From positions 1,674,001 through 1,738,000 of the forward strand of contig NZ_CP009458.1 of the NCBI RefSeq assembly GCF_000758305.1: DNA of 64,000 nt. The letters are read 5' to 3'. Under the pieces are notes generated by a model. The model searched no databases. It saw nothing but the letters and a program-made list of their open reading frames with translations, and had not been told where the DNA came from. The position numbers and the translations under genes were made by a program. Every line of letters starts with the position of its first letter. Position 1 is the stretch's first letter. The DNA comes from Cedecea neteri (lineage in GTDB: Bacteria > Pseudomonadota > Gammaproteobacteria > Enterobacterales > Enterobacteriaceae). Positions 8,606 through 18,380 of this stretch are shown here, piece by piece.

Positions 8606-9636
8606 GAAAGCTGCTGAAAAACCGCGAACTAAGCGCGCTGCTGGCGATTCTGGCGCTGTTTGTGGGGCTGGTAGCGCTAAACCACGACTCTTTTAGCCTG
8701 CAAACCGTCAGCATGATCTTCACCAGTGCGCAGATCCTGATCCTGCTGGCGATGGGAGCCACGCTGGTGATGCTGACGAGAAACATTGACGTTTCCGTGG
8801 GATCTACCGTGGGGCTTTGTGCGATTGCCGTGGGTGTGGCGTTGAATGCCGGTTACAGCCTGCCGCTGGCTATCCTTTTTGCGCTGGCGATGGGGGCGGC
8901 GGCAGGTTTCTTTAATGGCATGCTGGTGGTCTGGTTACGTATTCCGGCGATTGTTGCCACGCTCGGCACGCTGGGGCTTTATCGCGGGGGCATGCTGCTG
9001 TGGACGGGCGGGAAATGGATTGAAGGGCTACCGGCGACGCTCAAATCTTTGTCCGAACCGCTTGTTCTCGGCGTTTCTTTCTTTGGCCTACTGGTGATTG
9101 CTTTGCTGGCGTTTGGCTCGTGGGGGCTGGCGAAAACCGCATTCGGGCGTGATTTCTATGCCGTGGGCGACAATCTCGCCGCCGCCCGGCAACTAGGCGT
9201 ATCGGTGAACCGTACCCGGCTGCTGGCCTTTACCTTCAATGGGCTGCTGGCTGCGCTGGCCGGGGTACTTTTTGCCTCGCAGATAGGCTTTGTGCCCAAC
9301 CAGACCGGCAGCGGCCTTGAAATGAAGGCCATTGCTGCCTGCGTTTTAGGGGGAATTTCGCTGCTCGGCGGCACAGGCACGCTGGTAGGCGCCTGTTTGG
9401 GGGCTTTCTTTCTGACCCAAATCGACACCGTGCTGGTGCTGTTTAAGCTCCCGGCCTGGTGGAATGATTTTATCGCCGGGCTCGTACTGCTGGGAGTACT
9501 GGTGCTTGATGGTCGCCTGCGGCAGGCGCTGATGCGCCACCAGCGCGCACAAAAATATGCGCGATTTGTTCCCCCTCAGCACGGGGGCAAAAATGTGGCT
9601 CCCTTTCCTCCGCGTAAAAAGAAAGAGGTCGCTTAA
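8602..9636 (+). CDS. lsrC: AI-2 import permease LsrC
   Basis: The 344-residue inner-membrane permease of the branched-chain/ribose-type family has about 9-10 hydrophobic segments and the typical LGTLGLYRGG and VLGGISLLGGTGT motifs. It forms the heterodimeric channel with LsrD. The start overlaps lsrA by 4 bp (ATGA) and the stop abuts the lsrD start codon, so the three genes are translationally coupled. Confidence 0.96.
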   Translation: MRKLLKNRELSALLAILALFVGLVALNHDSFSLQTVSMIFTSAQILILLAMGATLVMLTRNIDVSVGSTVGLCAIAVGVALNAGYSLPLAILFALAMGAAAGFFNGMLVVWLRIPAIVATLGTLGLYRGGMLLWTGGKWIEGLPATLKSLSEPLVLGVSFFGLLVIALLAFGSWGLAKTAFGRDFYAVGDNLAAARQLGVSVNRTRLLAFTFNGLLAALAGVLFASQIGFVPNQTGSGLEMKAIAACVLGGISLLGGTGTLVGACLGAFFLTQIDTVLVLFKLPAWWNDFIAGLVLLGVLVLDGRLRQALMRHQRAQKYARFVPPQHGGKNVAPFPPRKKKEVA

Positions 9637-10638
9637 ATGAAGCTGCGTCTTAACTGGGAAAGCGTTTTACTCCTGTTGCTGGTGGCGGAAATTCTGCTGT
9701 TTGGCGCTCTGAACCCGCGCATGTTGGACATCAACATGCTGCTGTTCAGCACCAGCGATTTTATCTGCATTGGCATCGTTGCCTTGCCGCTCACGCTGGC
9801 TATCGTCAGTGGCGGAATTGATATCTCTCTCGGGTCAACCATCGGGCTTTGCGCTATCGCGCTTGGCGTGATGCTGCAGGCGGGGCTGCCCGTGCCGGTC
9901 GCCGTGGTGCTCACGCTTGCGCTGGGGCTGCTGTGTGGTGCCCTGAACGCGGCGCTGATCCACTACACCGGTATTAGCCCGCTTGTTATCACGCTGGGCA
10001 CCCTTTACCTCTACGGTGGCGGGGCGCTGCTGCTTTCCGGTATGGCAGGCGCAACAGGCTATGAAGGCATTGGCGGTTTCCCGGATGCTTTTACTAACTT
10101 CGCCAACCAAACGTTGTTCGGACTACCGGTGCCGCTGGTGTTATTCGCGGTGATTACTTTGCTGTTCTGGCTGCTTGCGCACCGCACTCGCTTTGGCCGT
10201 CACGTGTTCTTAATCGGCCAGAACCCACGCGCGGCGCGCTATGCGGCTATGCCGGTCAACGGCATGCTGTACGGCGTTTATGGGCTGGTTGGGTTGGCCT
10301 CGGCCATCGCGGCGGTGGTGCTGGTTTCCTATTTTGGCTCTGCCCGTTCCGATCTCGGACGGGATTTGCTTATGCCGGCCCTGACGGCGGCGGTTTTAGG
10401 CGGCGCGAATATTTACGGCGGGTCAGGATCGATGTTGGGTACCGCCCTGGCCGCGCTGCTGGTGGGATATTTGCAGCAGGGATTACAGATGGTTGGTATC
10501 CCCAATCAGGTATCGAGCGCGTTGTCCGGTGCGTTGTTGATTGTGGTGGTGATTGGCCGTTCGCTGAGTTTACACCGTGAAATGATCCGGGCGACCTGGC
10601 GTCGCCTGCGCGGGCAGAAAAAACTAACGGGGGTTTAA
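9637..10638 (+). CDS. lsrD: AI-2 import permease LsrD
   Basis: The 333-residue permease is paralogous to LsrC. It has repeated hydrophobic segments, the SGGIDISLGSTIGL motif near residue 58 and the coupling-loop motif AVLGGANIYGGSGS. It starts on the base after the lsrC stop codon and is followed by lsrB after 2 bp. The length agrees with E. coli LsrD. Confidence 0.96.
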   Translation: MKLRLNWESVLLLLLVAEILLFGALNPRMLDINMLLFSTSDFICIGIVALPLTLAIVSGGIDISLGSTIGLCAIALGVMLQAGLPVPVAVVLTLALGLLCGALNAALIHYTGISPLVITLGTLYLYGGGALLLSGMAGATGYEGIGGFPDAFTNFANQTLFGLPVPLVLFAVITLLFWLLAHRTRFGRHVFLIGQNPRAARYAAMPVNGMLYGVYGLVGLASAIAAVVLVSYFGSARSDLGRDLLMPALTAAVLGGANIYGGSGSMLGTALAALLVGYLQQGLQMVGIPNQVSSALSGALLIVVVIGRSLSLHREMIRATWRRLRGQKKLTGV

Positions 10639-10640
10639 GT

Positions 10641-11660
10641 ATGAAGCATGCAACAACACGCATCCTGCAGCTGAGCGCGCTGGCGCTGGTGCTTAGCGCC
10701 GCTGCGGCTCAGGCGGCAGACCGTATCGCTTTTATTCCAAAACTGGTTGGCGTGGGCTTCTTTACCAGCGGTGGTAACGGCGCCCAGCAGGCCGGAAAGG
10801 ATCTCGGCGTGCCGGTGACCTACGACGGCCCGACTGAGCCCAGCGTGGCGGGGCAAGTACAGTTGATCAACAACTTCGTTAACCAGGGCTATAACGCCAT
10901 TATCGTCTCCGCCGTTTCGCCGGATGGACTTTGCCCGGCGCTGAAGCGCGCGATGCAGCGAGGCGTGAAAGTGCTGACCTGGGATTCAGATACCAAGCCG
11001 GATTGCCGCAGCATCTATATCAATCAGGGCACGCCTCAACAACTCGGCGGCATGCTGGTTGAAATGGCGGAAAAACAGGTCACGAAACCGGCGGCGAAGG
11101 TGGCCTTTTTCTATTCAAGCCCGACGGTGACCGACCAGAACCAGTGGGTGAAAGAGGCGAAAGCGAAGATCGAAAAAGAACATCCGCAGTGGCAAATCGT
11201 GACCACGCAGTTTGGCTATAACGATGCCACCAAGTCCCTGCAAACCGCCGAAGGAATTTTAAAAGCTTACCCGGATCTGGACGCGATTATCGCGCCGGAT
11301 GCCAACGCGCTGCCCGCCGCAGCCCAGGCGGCAGAAAACCTGAAACGGAGTGATGTCGCTATTGTTGGGTTTAGCACGCCAAACGTCATGCGCCCGTACG
11401 TTGAGCGCGGCACGGTAAAAGCGTTTGGCCTGTGGGACGTGGTACAGCAGGGCGAGATTGCGGTCAACGTTGCCAATGCGCTGCTGAAGAAAGGCGATCT
11501 TAACGTTGGGGACAGTGTGGAAGTGGCGAAAATCGGCCCGCTAAAAGTTGAGCCAAACAGCGTGCAGGGCTACCAGTATGAAGCGAAAGGCAACGGAATT
11601 GTGCTGCTGCCGTCGCGCGTGGTGTTCACAAAAGACAATATCGGCAATTACGATTTCTGA
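10641..11660 (+). CDS. lsrB: AI-2-binding periplasmic protein LsrB
   Basis: The 339-residue protein has a signal peptide ending AAAAQA (about 25) and a mature domain very close to E. coli LsrB, for example KLVGVGFFTSGGNGAQQAG and TWDSDTKPDCRS. It captures AI-2 in the periplasm and delivers it to LsrCD-A. A strong GGGGG ribosome site lies just before the start, which fits the need for excess binding protein. Confidence 0.97.
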   Translation: MKHATTRILQLSALALVLSAAAAQAADRIAFIPKLVGVGFFTSGGNGAQQAGKDLGVPVTYDGPTEPSVAGQVQLINNFVNQGYNAIIVSAVSPDGLCPALKRAMQRGVKVLTWDSDTKPDCRSIYINQGTPQQLGGMLVEMAEKQVTKPAAKVAFFYSSPTVTDQNQWVKEAKAKIEKEHPQWQIVTTQFGYNDATKSLQTAEGILKAYPDLDAIIAPDANALPAAAQAAENLKRSDVAIVGFSTPNVMRPYVERGTVKAFGLWDVVQQGEIAVNVANALLKKGDLNVGDSVEVAKIGPLKVEPNSVQGYQYEAKGNGIVLLPSRVVFTKDNIGNYDF

Positions 11661-11671
11661 GGGAGGAAATT

Positions 11672-12562
11672 ATGGCAGATCTGGATGATATTAAAGACGG
11701 GAAAGACTTCGGTATTGACCAGCCGCAGGAAAACCGGGCGTTTTACCTGAAAGGAAGCGGGGCGCTGGACTGGGGCATGCAGTCGCGGCTGGCGAGGATC
11801 TTTAACCCCAACACCGGGCGCACCGTGATGCTGGCCTTCGATCACGGCTATTTTCAGGGGCCGACCACCGGGCTGGAGCGTATTGACCTCTCCATTGCGC
11901 CGCTGTTCCCTGAAACCGACGTGCTGATGTGTACCCGCGGTATCTTGCGCAGCGTGGTCCCGCCTGCGACCAACAAACCTGTTGTGCTGCGCGCCTCCGG
12001 CGGCAATTCGATCCTCAGCGAACTCTCGCGCGAAAGCGTCGCCGTGACGATGGAGGATGCTTTGCGCCTCAACGCCTGCGCGGTGGCCGCGCAGATTTAT
12101 ATCGGCAGTGAGTATGAGCACCAGTCGATCAACAACATCATCAAGCTGGTGGATGAGGGGACGCGCTACGGTATTCCTACGCTTGCCGTCACCGGCGTGG
12201 GCAAGGAAATGGCCCGTGACGCGCGCTATTTCTCGCTGGCAAGCCGCATTGCCGCCGAACTTGGGGCGCAGTTTGTAAAAACCTACTTCGTTGAGGAAGG
12301 TTTTGAGAAAGTTGCCGCCAGTTGCCCGGTGCCGATTGTTATTGCCGGAGGTAAAAAGCTGCCCGAGCAGGAGGCGCTGGAGATGTGCTTTAAAGCGATA
12401 GACCAGGGCGCATCCGGCGTAGATATGGGGCGCAATATCTTCCAGTCTGAAGCGCCACTGGCGATGCTGCAGGCGGTGAAGAAGGTGGTGCACGAGAAAG
12501 CATCTGCCCGCGAAGCCTATCAGTTCTGGCTTGAGGCGAAACATCAGGGAGGTAAGGCATGA
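11672..12562 (+). CDS. lsrF: 3-hydroxy-5-phosphooxypentane-2,4-dione thiolase LsrF
   Basis: The 296-residue class I aldolase-fold enzyme, with LsrG, breaks down phospho-AI-2: LsrF transfers an acetyl group from P-HPD to CoA, producing acetyl-CoA and DHAP. Conserved stretches include VMLAFDHGYFQGPTTGLE and GVDMGRNIFQSEAP. Its start lies 11 bp after the lsrB stop, with a GGGAGGAAA ribosome site. It overlaps lsrG by 4 bp. Confidence 0.96.
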   Translation: MADLDDIKDGKDFGIDQPQENRAFYLKGSGALDWGMQSRLARIFNPNTGRTVMLAFDHGYFQGPTTGLERIDLSIAPLFPETDVLMCTRGILRSVVPPATNKPVVLRASGGNSILSELSRESVAVTMEDALRLNACAVAAQIYIGSEYEHQSINNIIKLVDEGTRYGIPTLAVTGVGKEMARDARYFSLASRIAAELGAQFVKTYFVEEGFEKVAASCPVPIVIAGGKKLPEQEALEMCFKAIDQGASGVDMGRNIFQSEAPLAMLQAVKKVVHEKASAREAYQFWLEAKHQGGKA

Positions 12563-12849
12563 ACGTCACGCTGGTGGAGATCAACATCAAGACAGAGCGC
12601 GTCGACGAGTTTCTGGACGTGTTTCGGTCGAATCACGAAGGTGCCATCAAAGAGCCCGGTAACTTACGCTTTGACGTGCTGCAGGACCCGGAGGTTTCAA
12701 CGCGATTTTATATCTACGAGGCTTATCAGGATGAGGCTGCGGTGCTGGCGCACAAGAAGACCCCGCACTATCTCGCCTGCGTTGAGAAGCTGGATGAGAT
12801 GATGTCTGAACCGCGTAAGAAGCAGAGTTTTATTGGGCTGCTGCCGTAG
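12559..12849 (+). CDS. lsrG: (4S)-4-hydroxy-5-phosphonooxypentane-2,3-dione isomerase LsrG
   Basis: The 96-residue ABM-domain protein converts phospho-AI-2 (P-DPD) to P-HPD, the LsrF substrate. The family core KEPGNLRFDVLQDP and FYIYEAYQDEAAV is present, and the length equals E. coli LsrG. It is the last gene of the operon; repeat array 2 begins a few bases after the stop codon. Confidence 0.95.
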   Translation: MNVTLVEINIKTERVDEFLDVFRSNHEGAIKEPGNLRFDVLQDPEVSTRFYIYEAYQDEAAVLAHKKTPHYLACVEKLDEMMSEPRKKQSFIGLLP

Positions 12850-12854
12850 GGTAT

Positions 12855-13233
12855 GCCCCTCACCCTGACCCTCTCCCCACGGGGGAGAGGGGATAAAAAA
12901 GCGATCAGCAGACACGGATAGCTCCCTCTCCCCACGGGGGAGAGGGGATAAAAAAGCGATCAGCAGACACGGATAGCTCCCTCTCCCCACGGGGGCGAGG
13001 GGGTAAAAAAGCGATCAGCAGACACGGATAGCTCCCTCTCCCCACGGGGCGAGGGGATAAAAAAGCGATCAGCAGACACGGATAGCTCCCTCTCCCTGCG
13101 AGGGAGAGGGGATAAAAAAGCGATCAGCAGACACGGATAGCTCCCTCTCCCTGCGGGGGAGAGGGGATAAAAAAGCGATCAGCAGACACGGATAGCTCCC
13201 TCTCCCTTCCAGGGAGAGGGTTGGGGTGAGGGT
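12855..13233. repeat. palindromic tandem array 2 (about 55-bp period, six spacers)
   Basis: Spacers beginning GCGATCAGCAGACACGG start at 12901, 12956, 13011, 13065, 13120 and 13175, a period of 55 bp with one 54-bp step. Each spacer is followed by a CCCTCTCCC..GGGAGAGG palindrome whose loop varies (CACGGG, TGCGAG, TGCGGG). The left end reads CCCCTCACCCTGACCCTCTCC and the right end GGGAGAGGGTTGGGGTGAGGG. The array occupies the whole gap between the convergent genes lsrG and patA and may terminate transcription in both directions, though no T-run is present. Confidence 0.88.
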
Positions 13234-13236
13234 CAA

Positions 13237-14634
<1,398 letters not shown>

Positions 14635-14681
14635 AATGTGCTCCTGGGTGTGGCGTATCACGCGATACACAAAATAAGTAT

Positions 14682-14697
14682 TGCAGGGATTGCGCCA
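14682..14697 (-). promoter_or_regulatory. patA: sigma-54 promoter of patA
   Basis: Read on the minus strand, the sequence is TGGCGCAATCCCTGCA. GG and GC are separated by exactly 10 bases, the invariant -24/-12 spacing of RpoN promoters. It lies 48 bp upstream of the TTG start, giving a leader of roughly 35 bases. patA of E. coli is known to be RpoN-dependent and nitrogen-regulated. Confidence 0.8.
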
Positions 14698-14834
14698 GGT
14701 AGCGCGCCGTAAGTGAAATCGGGATAAACGCCCGCAGGAGTGTGTTTGCGCAATAATTAATCACAATAGATTACATTTTGCGTGTTTTAATGCTGAAGGC
14801 CGAGTGAGCGATCATGACCTTGAGATAAGAGATT

Positions 14835-14850
14835 TGCACCATTTTGGGGC
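14835..14850. promoter_or_regulatory. patA: candidate NtrC enhancer site upstream of patA
   Basis: TGCACCATTTTGGGGC matches the NtrC dyad (TGCACC-N4-GGTGCA) well in its left half and partly in its right half. It lies about 140-150 bp upstream of the sigma-54 promoter, a normal enhancer distance. Only one candidate site was found by eye. Confidence 0.35.
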
Positions 14851-15098
14851 GGCATGTTTCCGTATGGCGCAAAAAGGAAAATAAAGACGAGGCTTATTAT
14901 TGTTTAGCATTTCTTAATGGTTAATAGATGCTTATTTATTCTGAAATACCGTATGACAATAAATGTCCTTATTCGTAAAGTTTTTAATATGGATTCATCG
15001 TTTAGGCTTTGTTTAAGTTATGATTCGGCATGAAAATTAACCCGCGATATTCGTTATCATCAGGTGGTGGATATTAACTGACCCGTTAAACACAAGGT
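14851..15098. other. intergenic stretch between patA enhancer region and the diguanylate cyclase
   Basis: This AT-rich stretch presumably contains the promoter of the downstream cyclase gene. I see no coding frame, clear terminator or strong promoter match. Confidence 0.4.
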
Positions 15099-15107
15099 GT
15101 GCACAGC

Positions 15108-16007
15108 GTGACTATCAATATAAAGGACATCGATAGCTCTTTATCAGAGCTGAATATTGCCATCCGCGATCATTATAATTGGGCAAATAAATGCCTGCGC
15201 CTCAGCCTGCTGGGCGGTGAACCCGATAAAGAAATCAACGATCGGCATTCCCATCATCATTGCCGTTTCAGCCGCTGGCTGGGCCAGCGTTTACAAGGTG
15301 TGAGCCTGGACCGGGAGCTGATTCTGCTGATTGATAAGCACCATACCGCTATGCACGACGCCGCTCGGGCATTAATGTTATCTATTATCGCCAGACAGGT
15401 TAGTGAAGAATTGCTGAATCATTACAATGAAGCGCAGCAAAAGTTTATTTCCAGTATCGACCAATATAAAGAGTACCTTTTTTCCTACCGTAATTTGTAT
15501 GACGCTTTAACCGGCCTGCCGCTACGCCATTTAATGTATCAGGAATTTCCGCTGATACGCTCTCGCTGCGAACGTGCGGAGCGCAGCCTTTATTTACTGA
15601 TTATGGATATCGATCGTTTTAAAACGATCAATGACACCTGGGGGCACAACGCGGGGGACGATGTCCTGCGCAGCGTCGCGTCCATTCTTAAAGGGGCTAC
15701 GCGCAACGAGGAGCGCATTTATCGCTTTGGCGGCGAGGAGTTTATTATGCTGCTGGAAGCAACCAGCCGTGAGCAAGCCGAGCAGGCCGGGCAGCGCATT
15801 TGCCAGCACTTAGCCAGCCACCCCGTCAGCGTGGATGACCAGGCAATCCGCGTGACGGTAACCGGGGGACTAACGCTTGTCAGCGCGGATGATTCCCTGC
15901 ACAGCGCGATTGGTCGCGCAGACAAAGCCATGTATTACGGCAAAAACACCGGCCGCAATCGCTGCATTCTGGCTTTGTCTGACGAAGAAATGGTCACGCT
16001 GGCATAA
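15108..16007 (+). CDS. dgcZ: diguanylate cyclase with zinc-sensing CZB domain (DgcZ/YdeH-like)
   Basis: The N-terminal CZB domain (about 1-125) is followed by a GGEEF domain with the active site RFGGEEF and MDIDRFKTINDTWGH. It should make cyclic di-GMP from two GTP, with zinc acting as an allosteric inhibitor. Two in-frame GTG codons compete, 15099 and 15108. The second has AAGG at a workable 10-bp spacing and puts the zinc ligands at His22, Cys52, His79 and His83, the same numbers as in E. coli DgcZ, so I prefer it (299 residues). No RxxD-type inhibitory site precedes the active site. It stands alone, convergent with the ABC transporter genes. Confidence 0.85.
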   Translation: MTINIKDIDSSLSELNIAIRDHYNWANKCLRLSLLGGEPDKEINDRHSHHHCRFSRWLGQRLQGVSLDRELILLIDKHHTAMHDAARALMLSIIARQVSEELLNHYNEAQQKFISSIDQYKEYLFSYRNLYDALTGLPLRHLMYQEFPLIRSRCERAERSLYLLIMDIDRFKTINDTWGHNAGDDVLRSVASILKGATRNEERIYRFGGEEFIMLLEATSREQAEQAGQRICQHLASHPVSVDDQAIRVTVTGGLTLVSADDSLHSAIGRADKAMYYGKNTGRNRCILALSDEEMVTLA

Positions 16008-16011
16008 CGCG

Positions 16012-16734
16012 TTACGCGTGCGCCATCCTGTGTTCGCCATTCACCAGCGCAGCGCGATCGAAGCTGCGCTCAATCACCCCGTTGGCCATAAACGCCGCGC
16101 GGTCGGACATATGCGCAATCACGTCGGCATCATGGCTGACCAGCAGATAGGTCATGCCATGCTGCTGCTTCAGGCGGTTGAGCAGGTTGAGGATCTCAGC
16201 CTGGACCGACATATCCAGCGCGGAAGTCGGTTCGTCGAGCAGCAGGATTTTCGGGCGTAGCAGCAGTGCACGAGCAATCGCCACGCGCTGGCGCTGGCCG
16301 CCGGAAAGCTGGTGCGGATAGCGTTTTGCGGCGTCTGCAGGCAGTCCAACCTGCTCTAAAGCTTCCGCCACGCGGGCTTCAATCTCGCTTTCACCGTGGA
16401 TTTTCAGCGGCTCGGCCAGCGTGCGCCAAATCGTGTGGTTGGGGTGCAGCGAGGCATACGGATCCTGAAACACCATCTGCACTTCGCGGCGCAGCGCGCC
16501 CTGGAAGCGCTTCCCTGCCGCAATACGATTGCCCAGCAGCTCTACGTCACCTTTCCAGTCACGCTGTAGCCCGGCCAGCACGCGCAGGATGGTAGATTTC
16601 CCGCAGCCGGAGGCGCCAATCAGGCTAAACGTCTCGCCTTGTTCAAGGGCGAAACTGGCCCCGGCGACGGCGGTTTTGATCCCGCCTTTGGCGGCAAACT
16701 GCACGCTCAGATTATCAACCTTAACGATCGCCAT
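16012..16734 (-). CDS. peptide-type ABC transporter ATP-binding protein (second ATPase, OppF/DppF-like)
   Basis: This ABC ATPase has Walker A GASGCGKST, signature LSGGQRQR and Walker B ILLLDEPTSALD. It is one of the two nucleotide-binding subunits of the five-gene importer. I choose the ATG at 16734 (MAIVKVDNLSVQF), which has AGGAG at correct spacing and lies within the end of the upstream ATPase gene; an in-frame ATG at 16758 would add 8 atypical residues. At 240 residues it is shorter than typical DppF because the C-terminal oligopeptide-transporter extension is missing. Confidence 0.9.
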   Translation of the reverse strand: MAIVKVDNLSVQFAAKGGIKTAVAGASFALEQGETFSLIGASGCGKSTILRVLAGLQRDWKGDVELLGNRIAAGKRFQGALRREVQMVFQDPYASLHPNHTIWRTLAEPLKIHGESEIEARVAEALEQVGLPADAAKRYPHQLSGGQRQRVAIARALLLRPKILLLDEPTSALDMSVQAEILNLLNRLKQQHGMTYLLVSHDADVIAHMSDRAAFMANGVIERSFDRAALVNGEHRMAHA

Positions 16735-17554
16735 AGGTTTCTCCTGGCTGGAATTCACTGCGGTTCAGCGTCGGCAGCATCTGCCCATAGGTATCGGCAT
16801 TTGGACGGCAGGTCCAGAGCGTGCGCGTATAAGGATGGGTGGCCTGCGGCAGCTCGCTTGCCGCCATTTCGTCGACTTTTTGGCCCTGGTACATCACCAG
16901 CACGCGGTGGCAGTGTTCGGCAACCAGCGGCAGATCGTGGCTGATTAACAGCAGCGCCATTTGCCGCTGTTCGCACTGCGCCACCAGCAGCTCAAGGATT
17001 TGGTTGCGCAGGCGGGCGTCGAGCGCCGATGTGGGTTCGTCGGCGATCAGCACTTTGGGATTATTGGCGAGCGCAATGGCGATCATCACGCGCTGGCCCA
17101 TGCCGCCGGACAGTTCGCCAGGGTAACGCTGCAGCACCGCGTCCGGCAAGCCAACGGATTGCACCAGTTCACGGCAGCGATCGCGGCGTTCGGCTGAGGA
17201 GAGCTTCTGGTGCAACCTTAGCGCTTCGTCAATTTGCTGCTGTACGCTTTTGACCGGGTTCAGCGCATAGCGCGGGTCCTGCAACACCATGGCGATATCG
17301 CTGCCGCGCAGCTGGTTCCAGCTTCGGGCATTCATGTCGAGCAGGTCGTGCCCCATCACGCTGAGCTGCTCTGCGCTCACTTTGCCTGGTTTACGCACCA
17401 GCCCCATCAGCGCGCGAGCCGTCATGGATTTTCCTGAGCCGGATTCGCCGACCAGCGCCAGGCGCTCATTGCCCAGCGTGAAGGAGAGGTTGTTGACTAC
17501 CCGGCTGCCTGGGTAGTCGATATTCAGCCCGGACACGGTAATTCTGTTAGTCAT
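16721..17554 (-). CDS. peptide-type ABC transporter ATP-binding protein (first ATPase, OppD/DppD-like)
   Basis: This ABC ATPase has Walker A GESGSGKSM, the Q-loop segment VLQDPRYALNP, signature LSGGMGQR and Walker B VLIADEPTSALD. The start at 17554 overlaps the permease stop codon by 8 bp; a longer reading frame to 17584 lies inside the permease gene and is less likely. It is about 277 residues long, and like its partner it is a compact version of the Opp/Dpp ATPases. It pairs with the second ATPase to energise the permeases encoded upstream. Confidence 0.9.
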   Translation of the reverse strand: MTNRITVSGLNIDYPGSRVVNNLSFTLGNERLALVGESGSGKSMTARALMGLVRKPGKVSAEQLSVMGHDLLDMNARSWNQLRGSDIAMVLQDPRYALNPVKSVQQQIDEALRLHQKLSSAERRDRCRELVQSVGLPDAVLQRYPGELSGGMGQRVMIAIALANNPKVLIADEPTSALDARLRNQILELLVAQCEQRQMALLLISHDLPLVAEHCHRVLVMYQGQKVDEMAASELPQATHPYTRTLWTCRPNADTYGQMLPTLNRSEFQPGETYGDR

Positions 17555-18380
17555 GTTGCGGCTCCAGCACGTCGCGCAGGCCATCGCCCAGCAGGTTAAA
17601 GGCCAGGCTGCTCAGCAGAATGGCGGTGCCCGGAATGGCGGCAATCCACCATTGGTCGAAAATGACCTGCATTCCGTCGGCAATCATCGCACCCCATTCG
17701 GACATCGGCGGGCGGGCGCCTAAGCCGAGGAAACCCAGACCGGCGGCGGCAAGAATAATCCCGGCCAGATCCAACGCCAGGCGCACGATGGCGGAAGGCA
17801 GGCACAGCGGCAGAATATGGCCGACCAGCAGCCGCAAGCCTTTGATGCCCATCATTTCTGCGGCGGCGAGATAATCGCTGTGGCGCAGGCGCTGTATTTC
17901 ACTTCTTGCCTGGCGAGCGTAGGCGGGCCACGTGGTCAGCGCCAGCGCCAGCGCGCCGTTAACCAGCCCTGGGCCGAGCATTGCCACAAAGGCAAAGGCC
18001 AGGATCAGGCGTGGCATCGACATCACCACGTCGGTAAAGCGCATCAGAATACGCTCCAGCCAGCCGCCGTAATAGCCGGACAGAATGCCAATCAGCAGCC
18101 CAACCGGCAGGGTAATAACGGTCACCAGCAGCACAAGGCCCAGCGCCGGGCGAGTGCCGTAGAGCAGGCGAGAAAGCAGGTCGCGGCCATAGCTGTCGGT
18201 GCCCAGCAGATGTTGAGCGTTGGGCGCCTGCAGGCGCGCGGCGGCATCCTGCCAGTTAGGATCAAACGGAGCCAGCAATGGCGCAAACAGAGCGATAAGC
18301 ACCAGCCCGGCAATGATAATCAGCCCGCTAAGGGCAGCCGGGGAGCGCAGCATGCGTCGCAGAAAAAGAGAAGACGGCAT
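17547..18380 (-). CDS. peptide-type ABC transporter permease (DppC-like)
   Basis: The 277-residue inner-membrane protein has about six hydrophobic segments, an N-terminal OppC-type extension (DPNWQDAAARLQAP, LLGTDSYGRDLLSR) and the EAA coupling loop AAEMMGIKGLRLLVGHILP. It forms the translocation pore with the DppB-like permease, whose stop codon it overlaps. Confidence 0.92.
   Translation of the reverse strand: MPSSLFLRRMLRSPAALSGLIIIAGLVLIALFAPLLAPFDPNWQDAAARLQAPNAQHLLGTDSYGRDLLSRLLYGTRPALGLVLLVTVITLPVGLLIGILSGYYGGWLERILMRFTDVVMSMPRLILAFAFVAMLGPGLVNGALALALTTWPAYARQARSEIQRLRHSDYLAAAEMMGIKGLRLLVGHILPLCLPSAIVRLALDLAGIILAAAGLGFLGLGARPPMSEWGAMIADGMQVIFDQWWIAAIPGTAILLSSLAFNLLGDGLRDVLEPQHD

Noticed and set aside
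12855..13233. Possible CRISPR array because of regular 55-bp periodicity
   Set aside because: Both repeat and spacer are the same in every unit and there are no cas genes; spacers of a CRISPR array would differ from one another.
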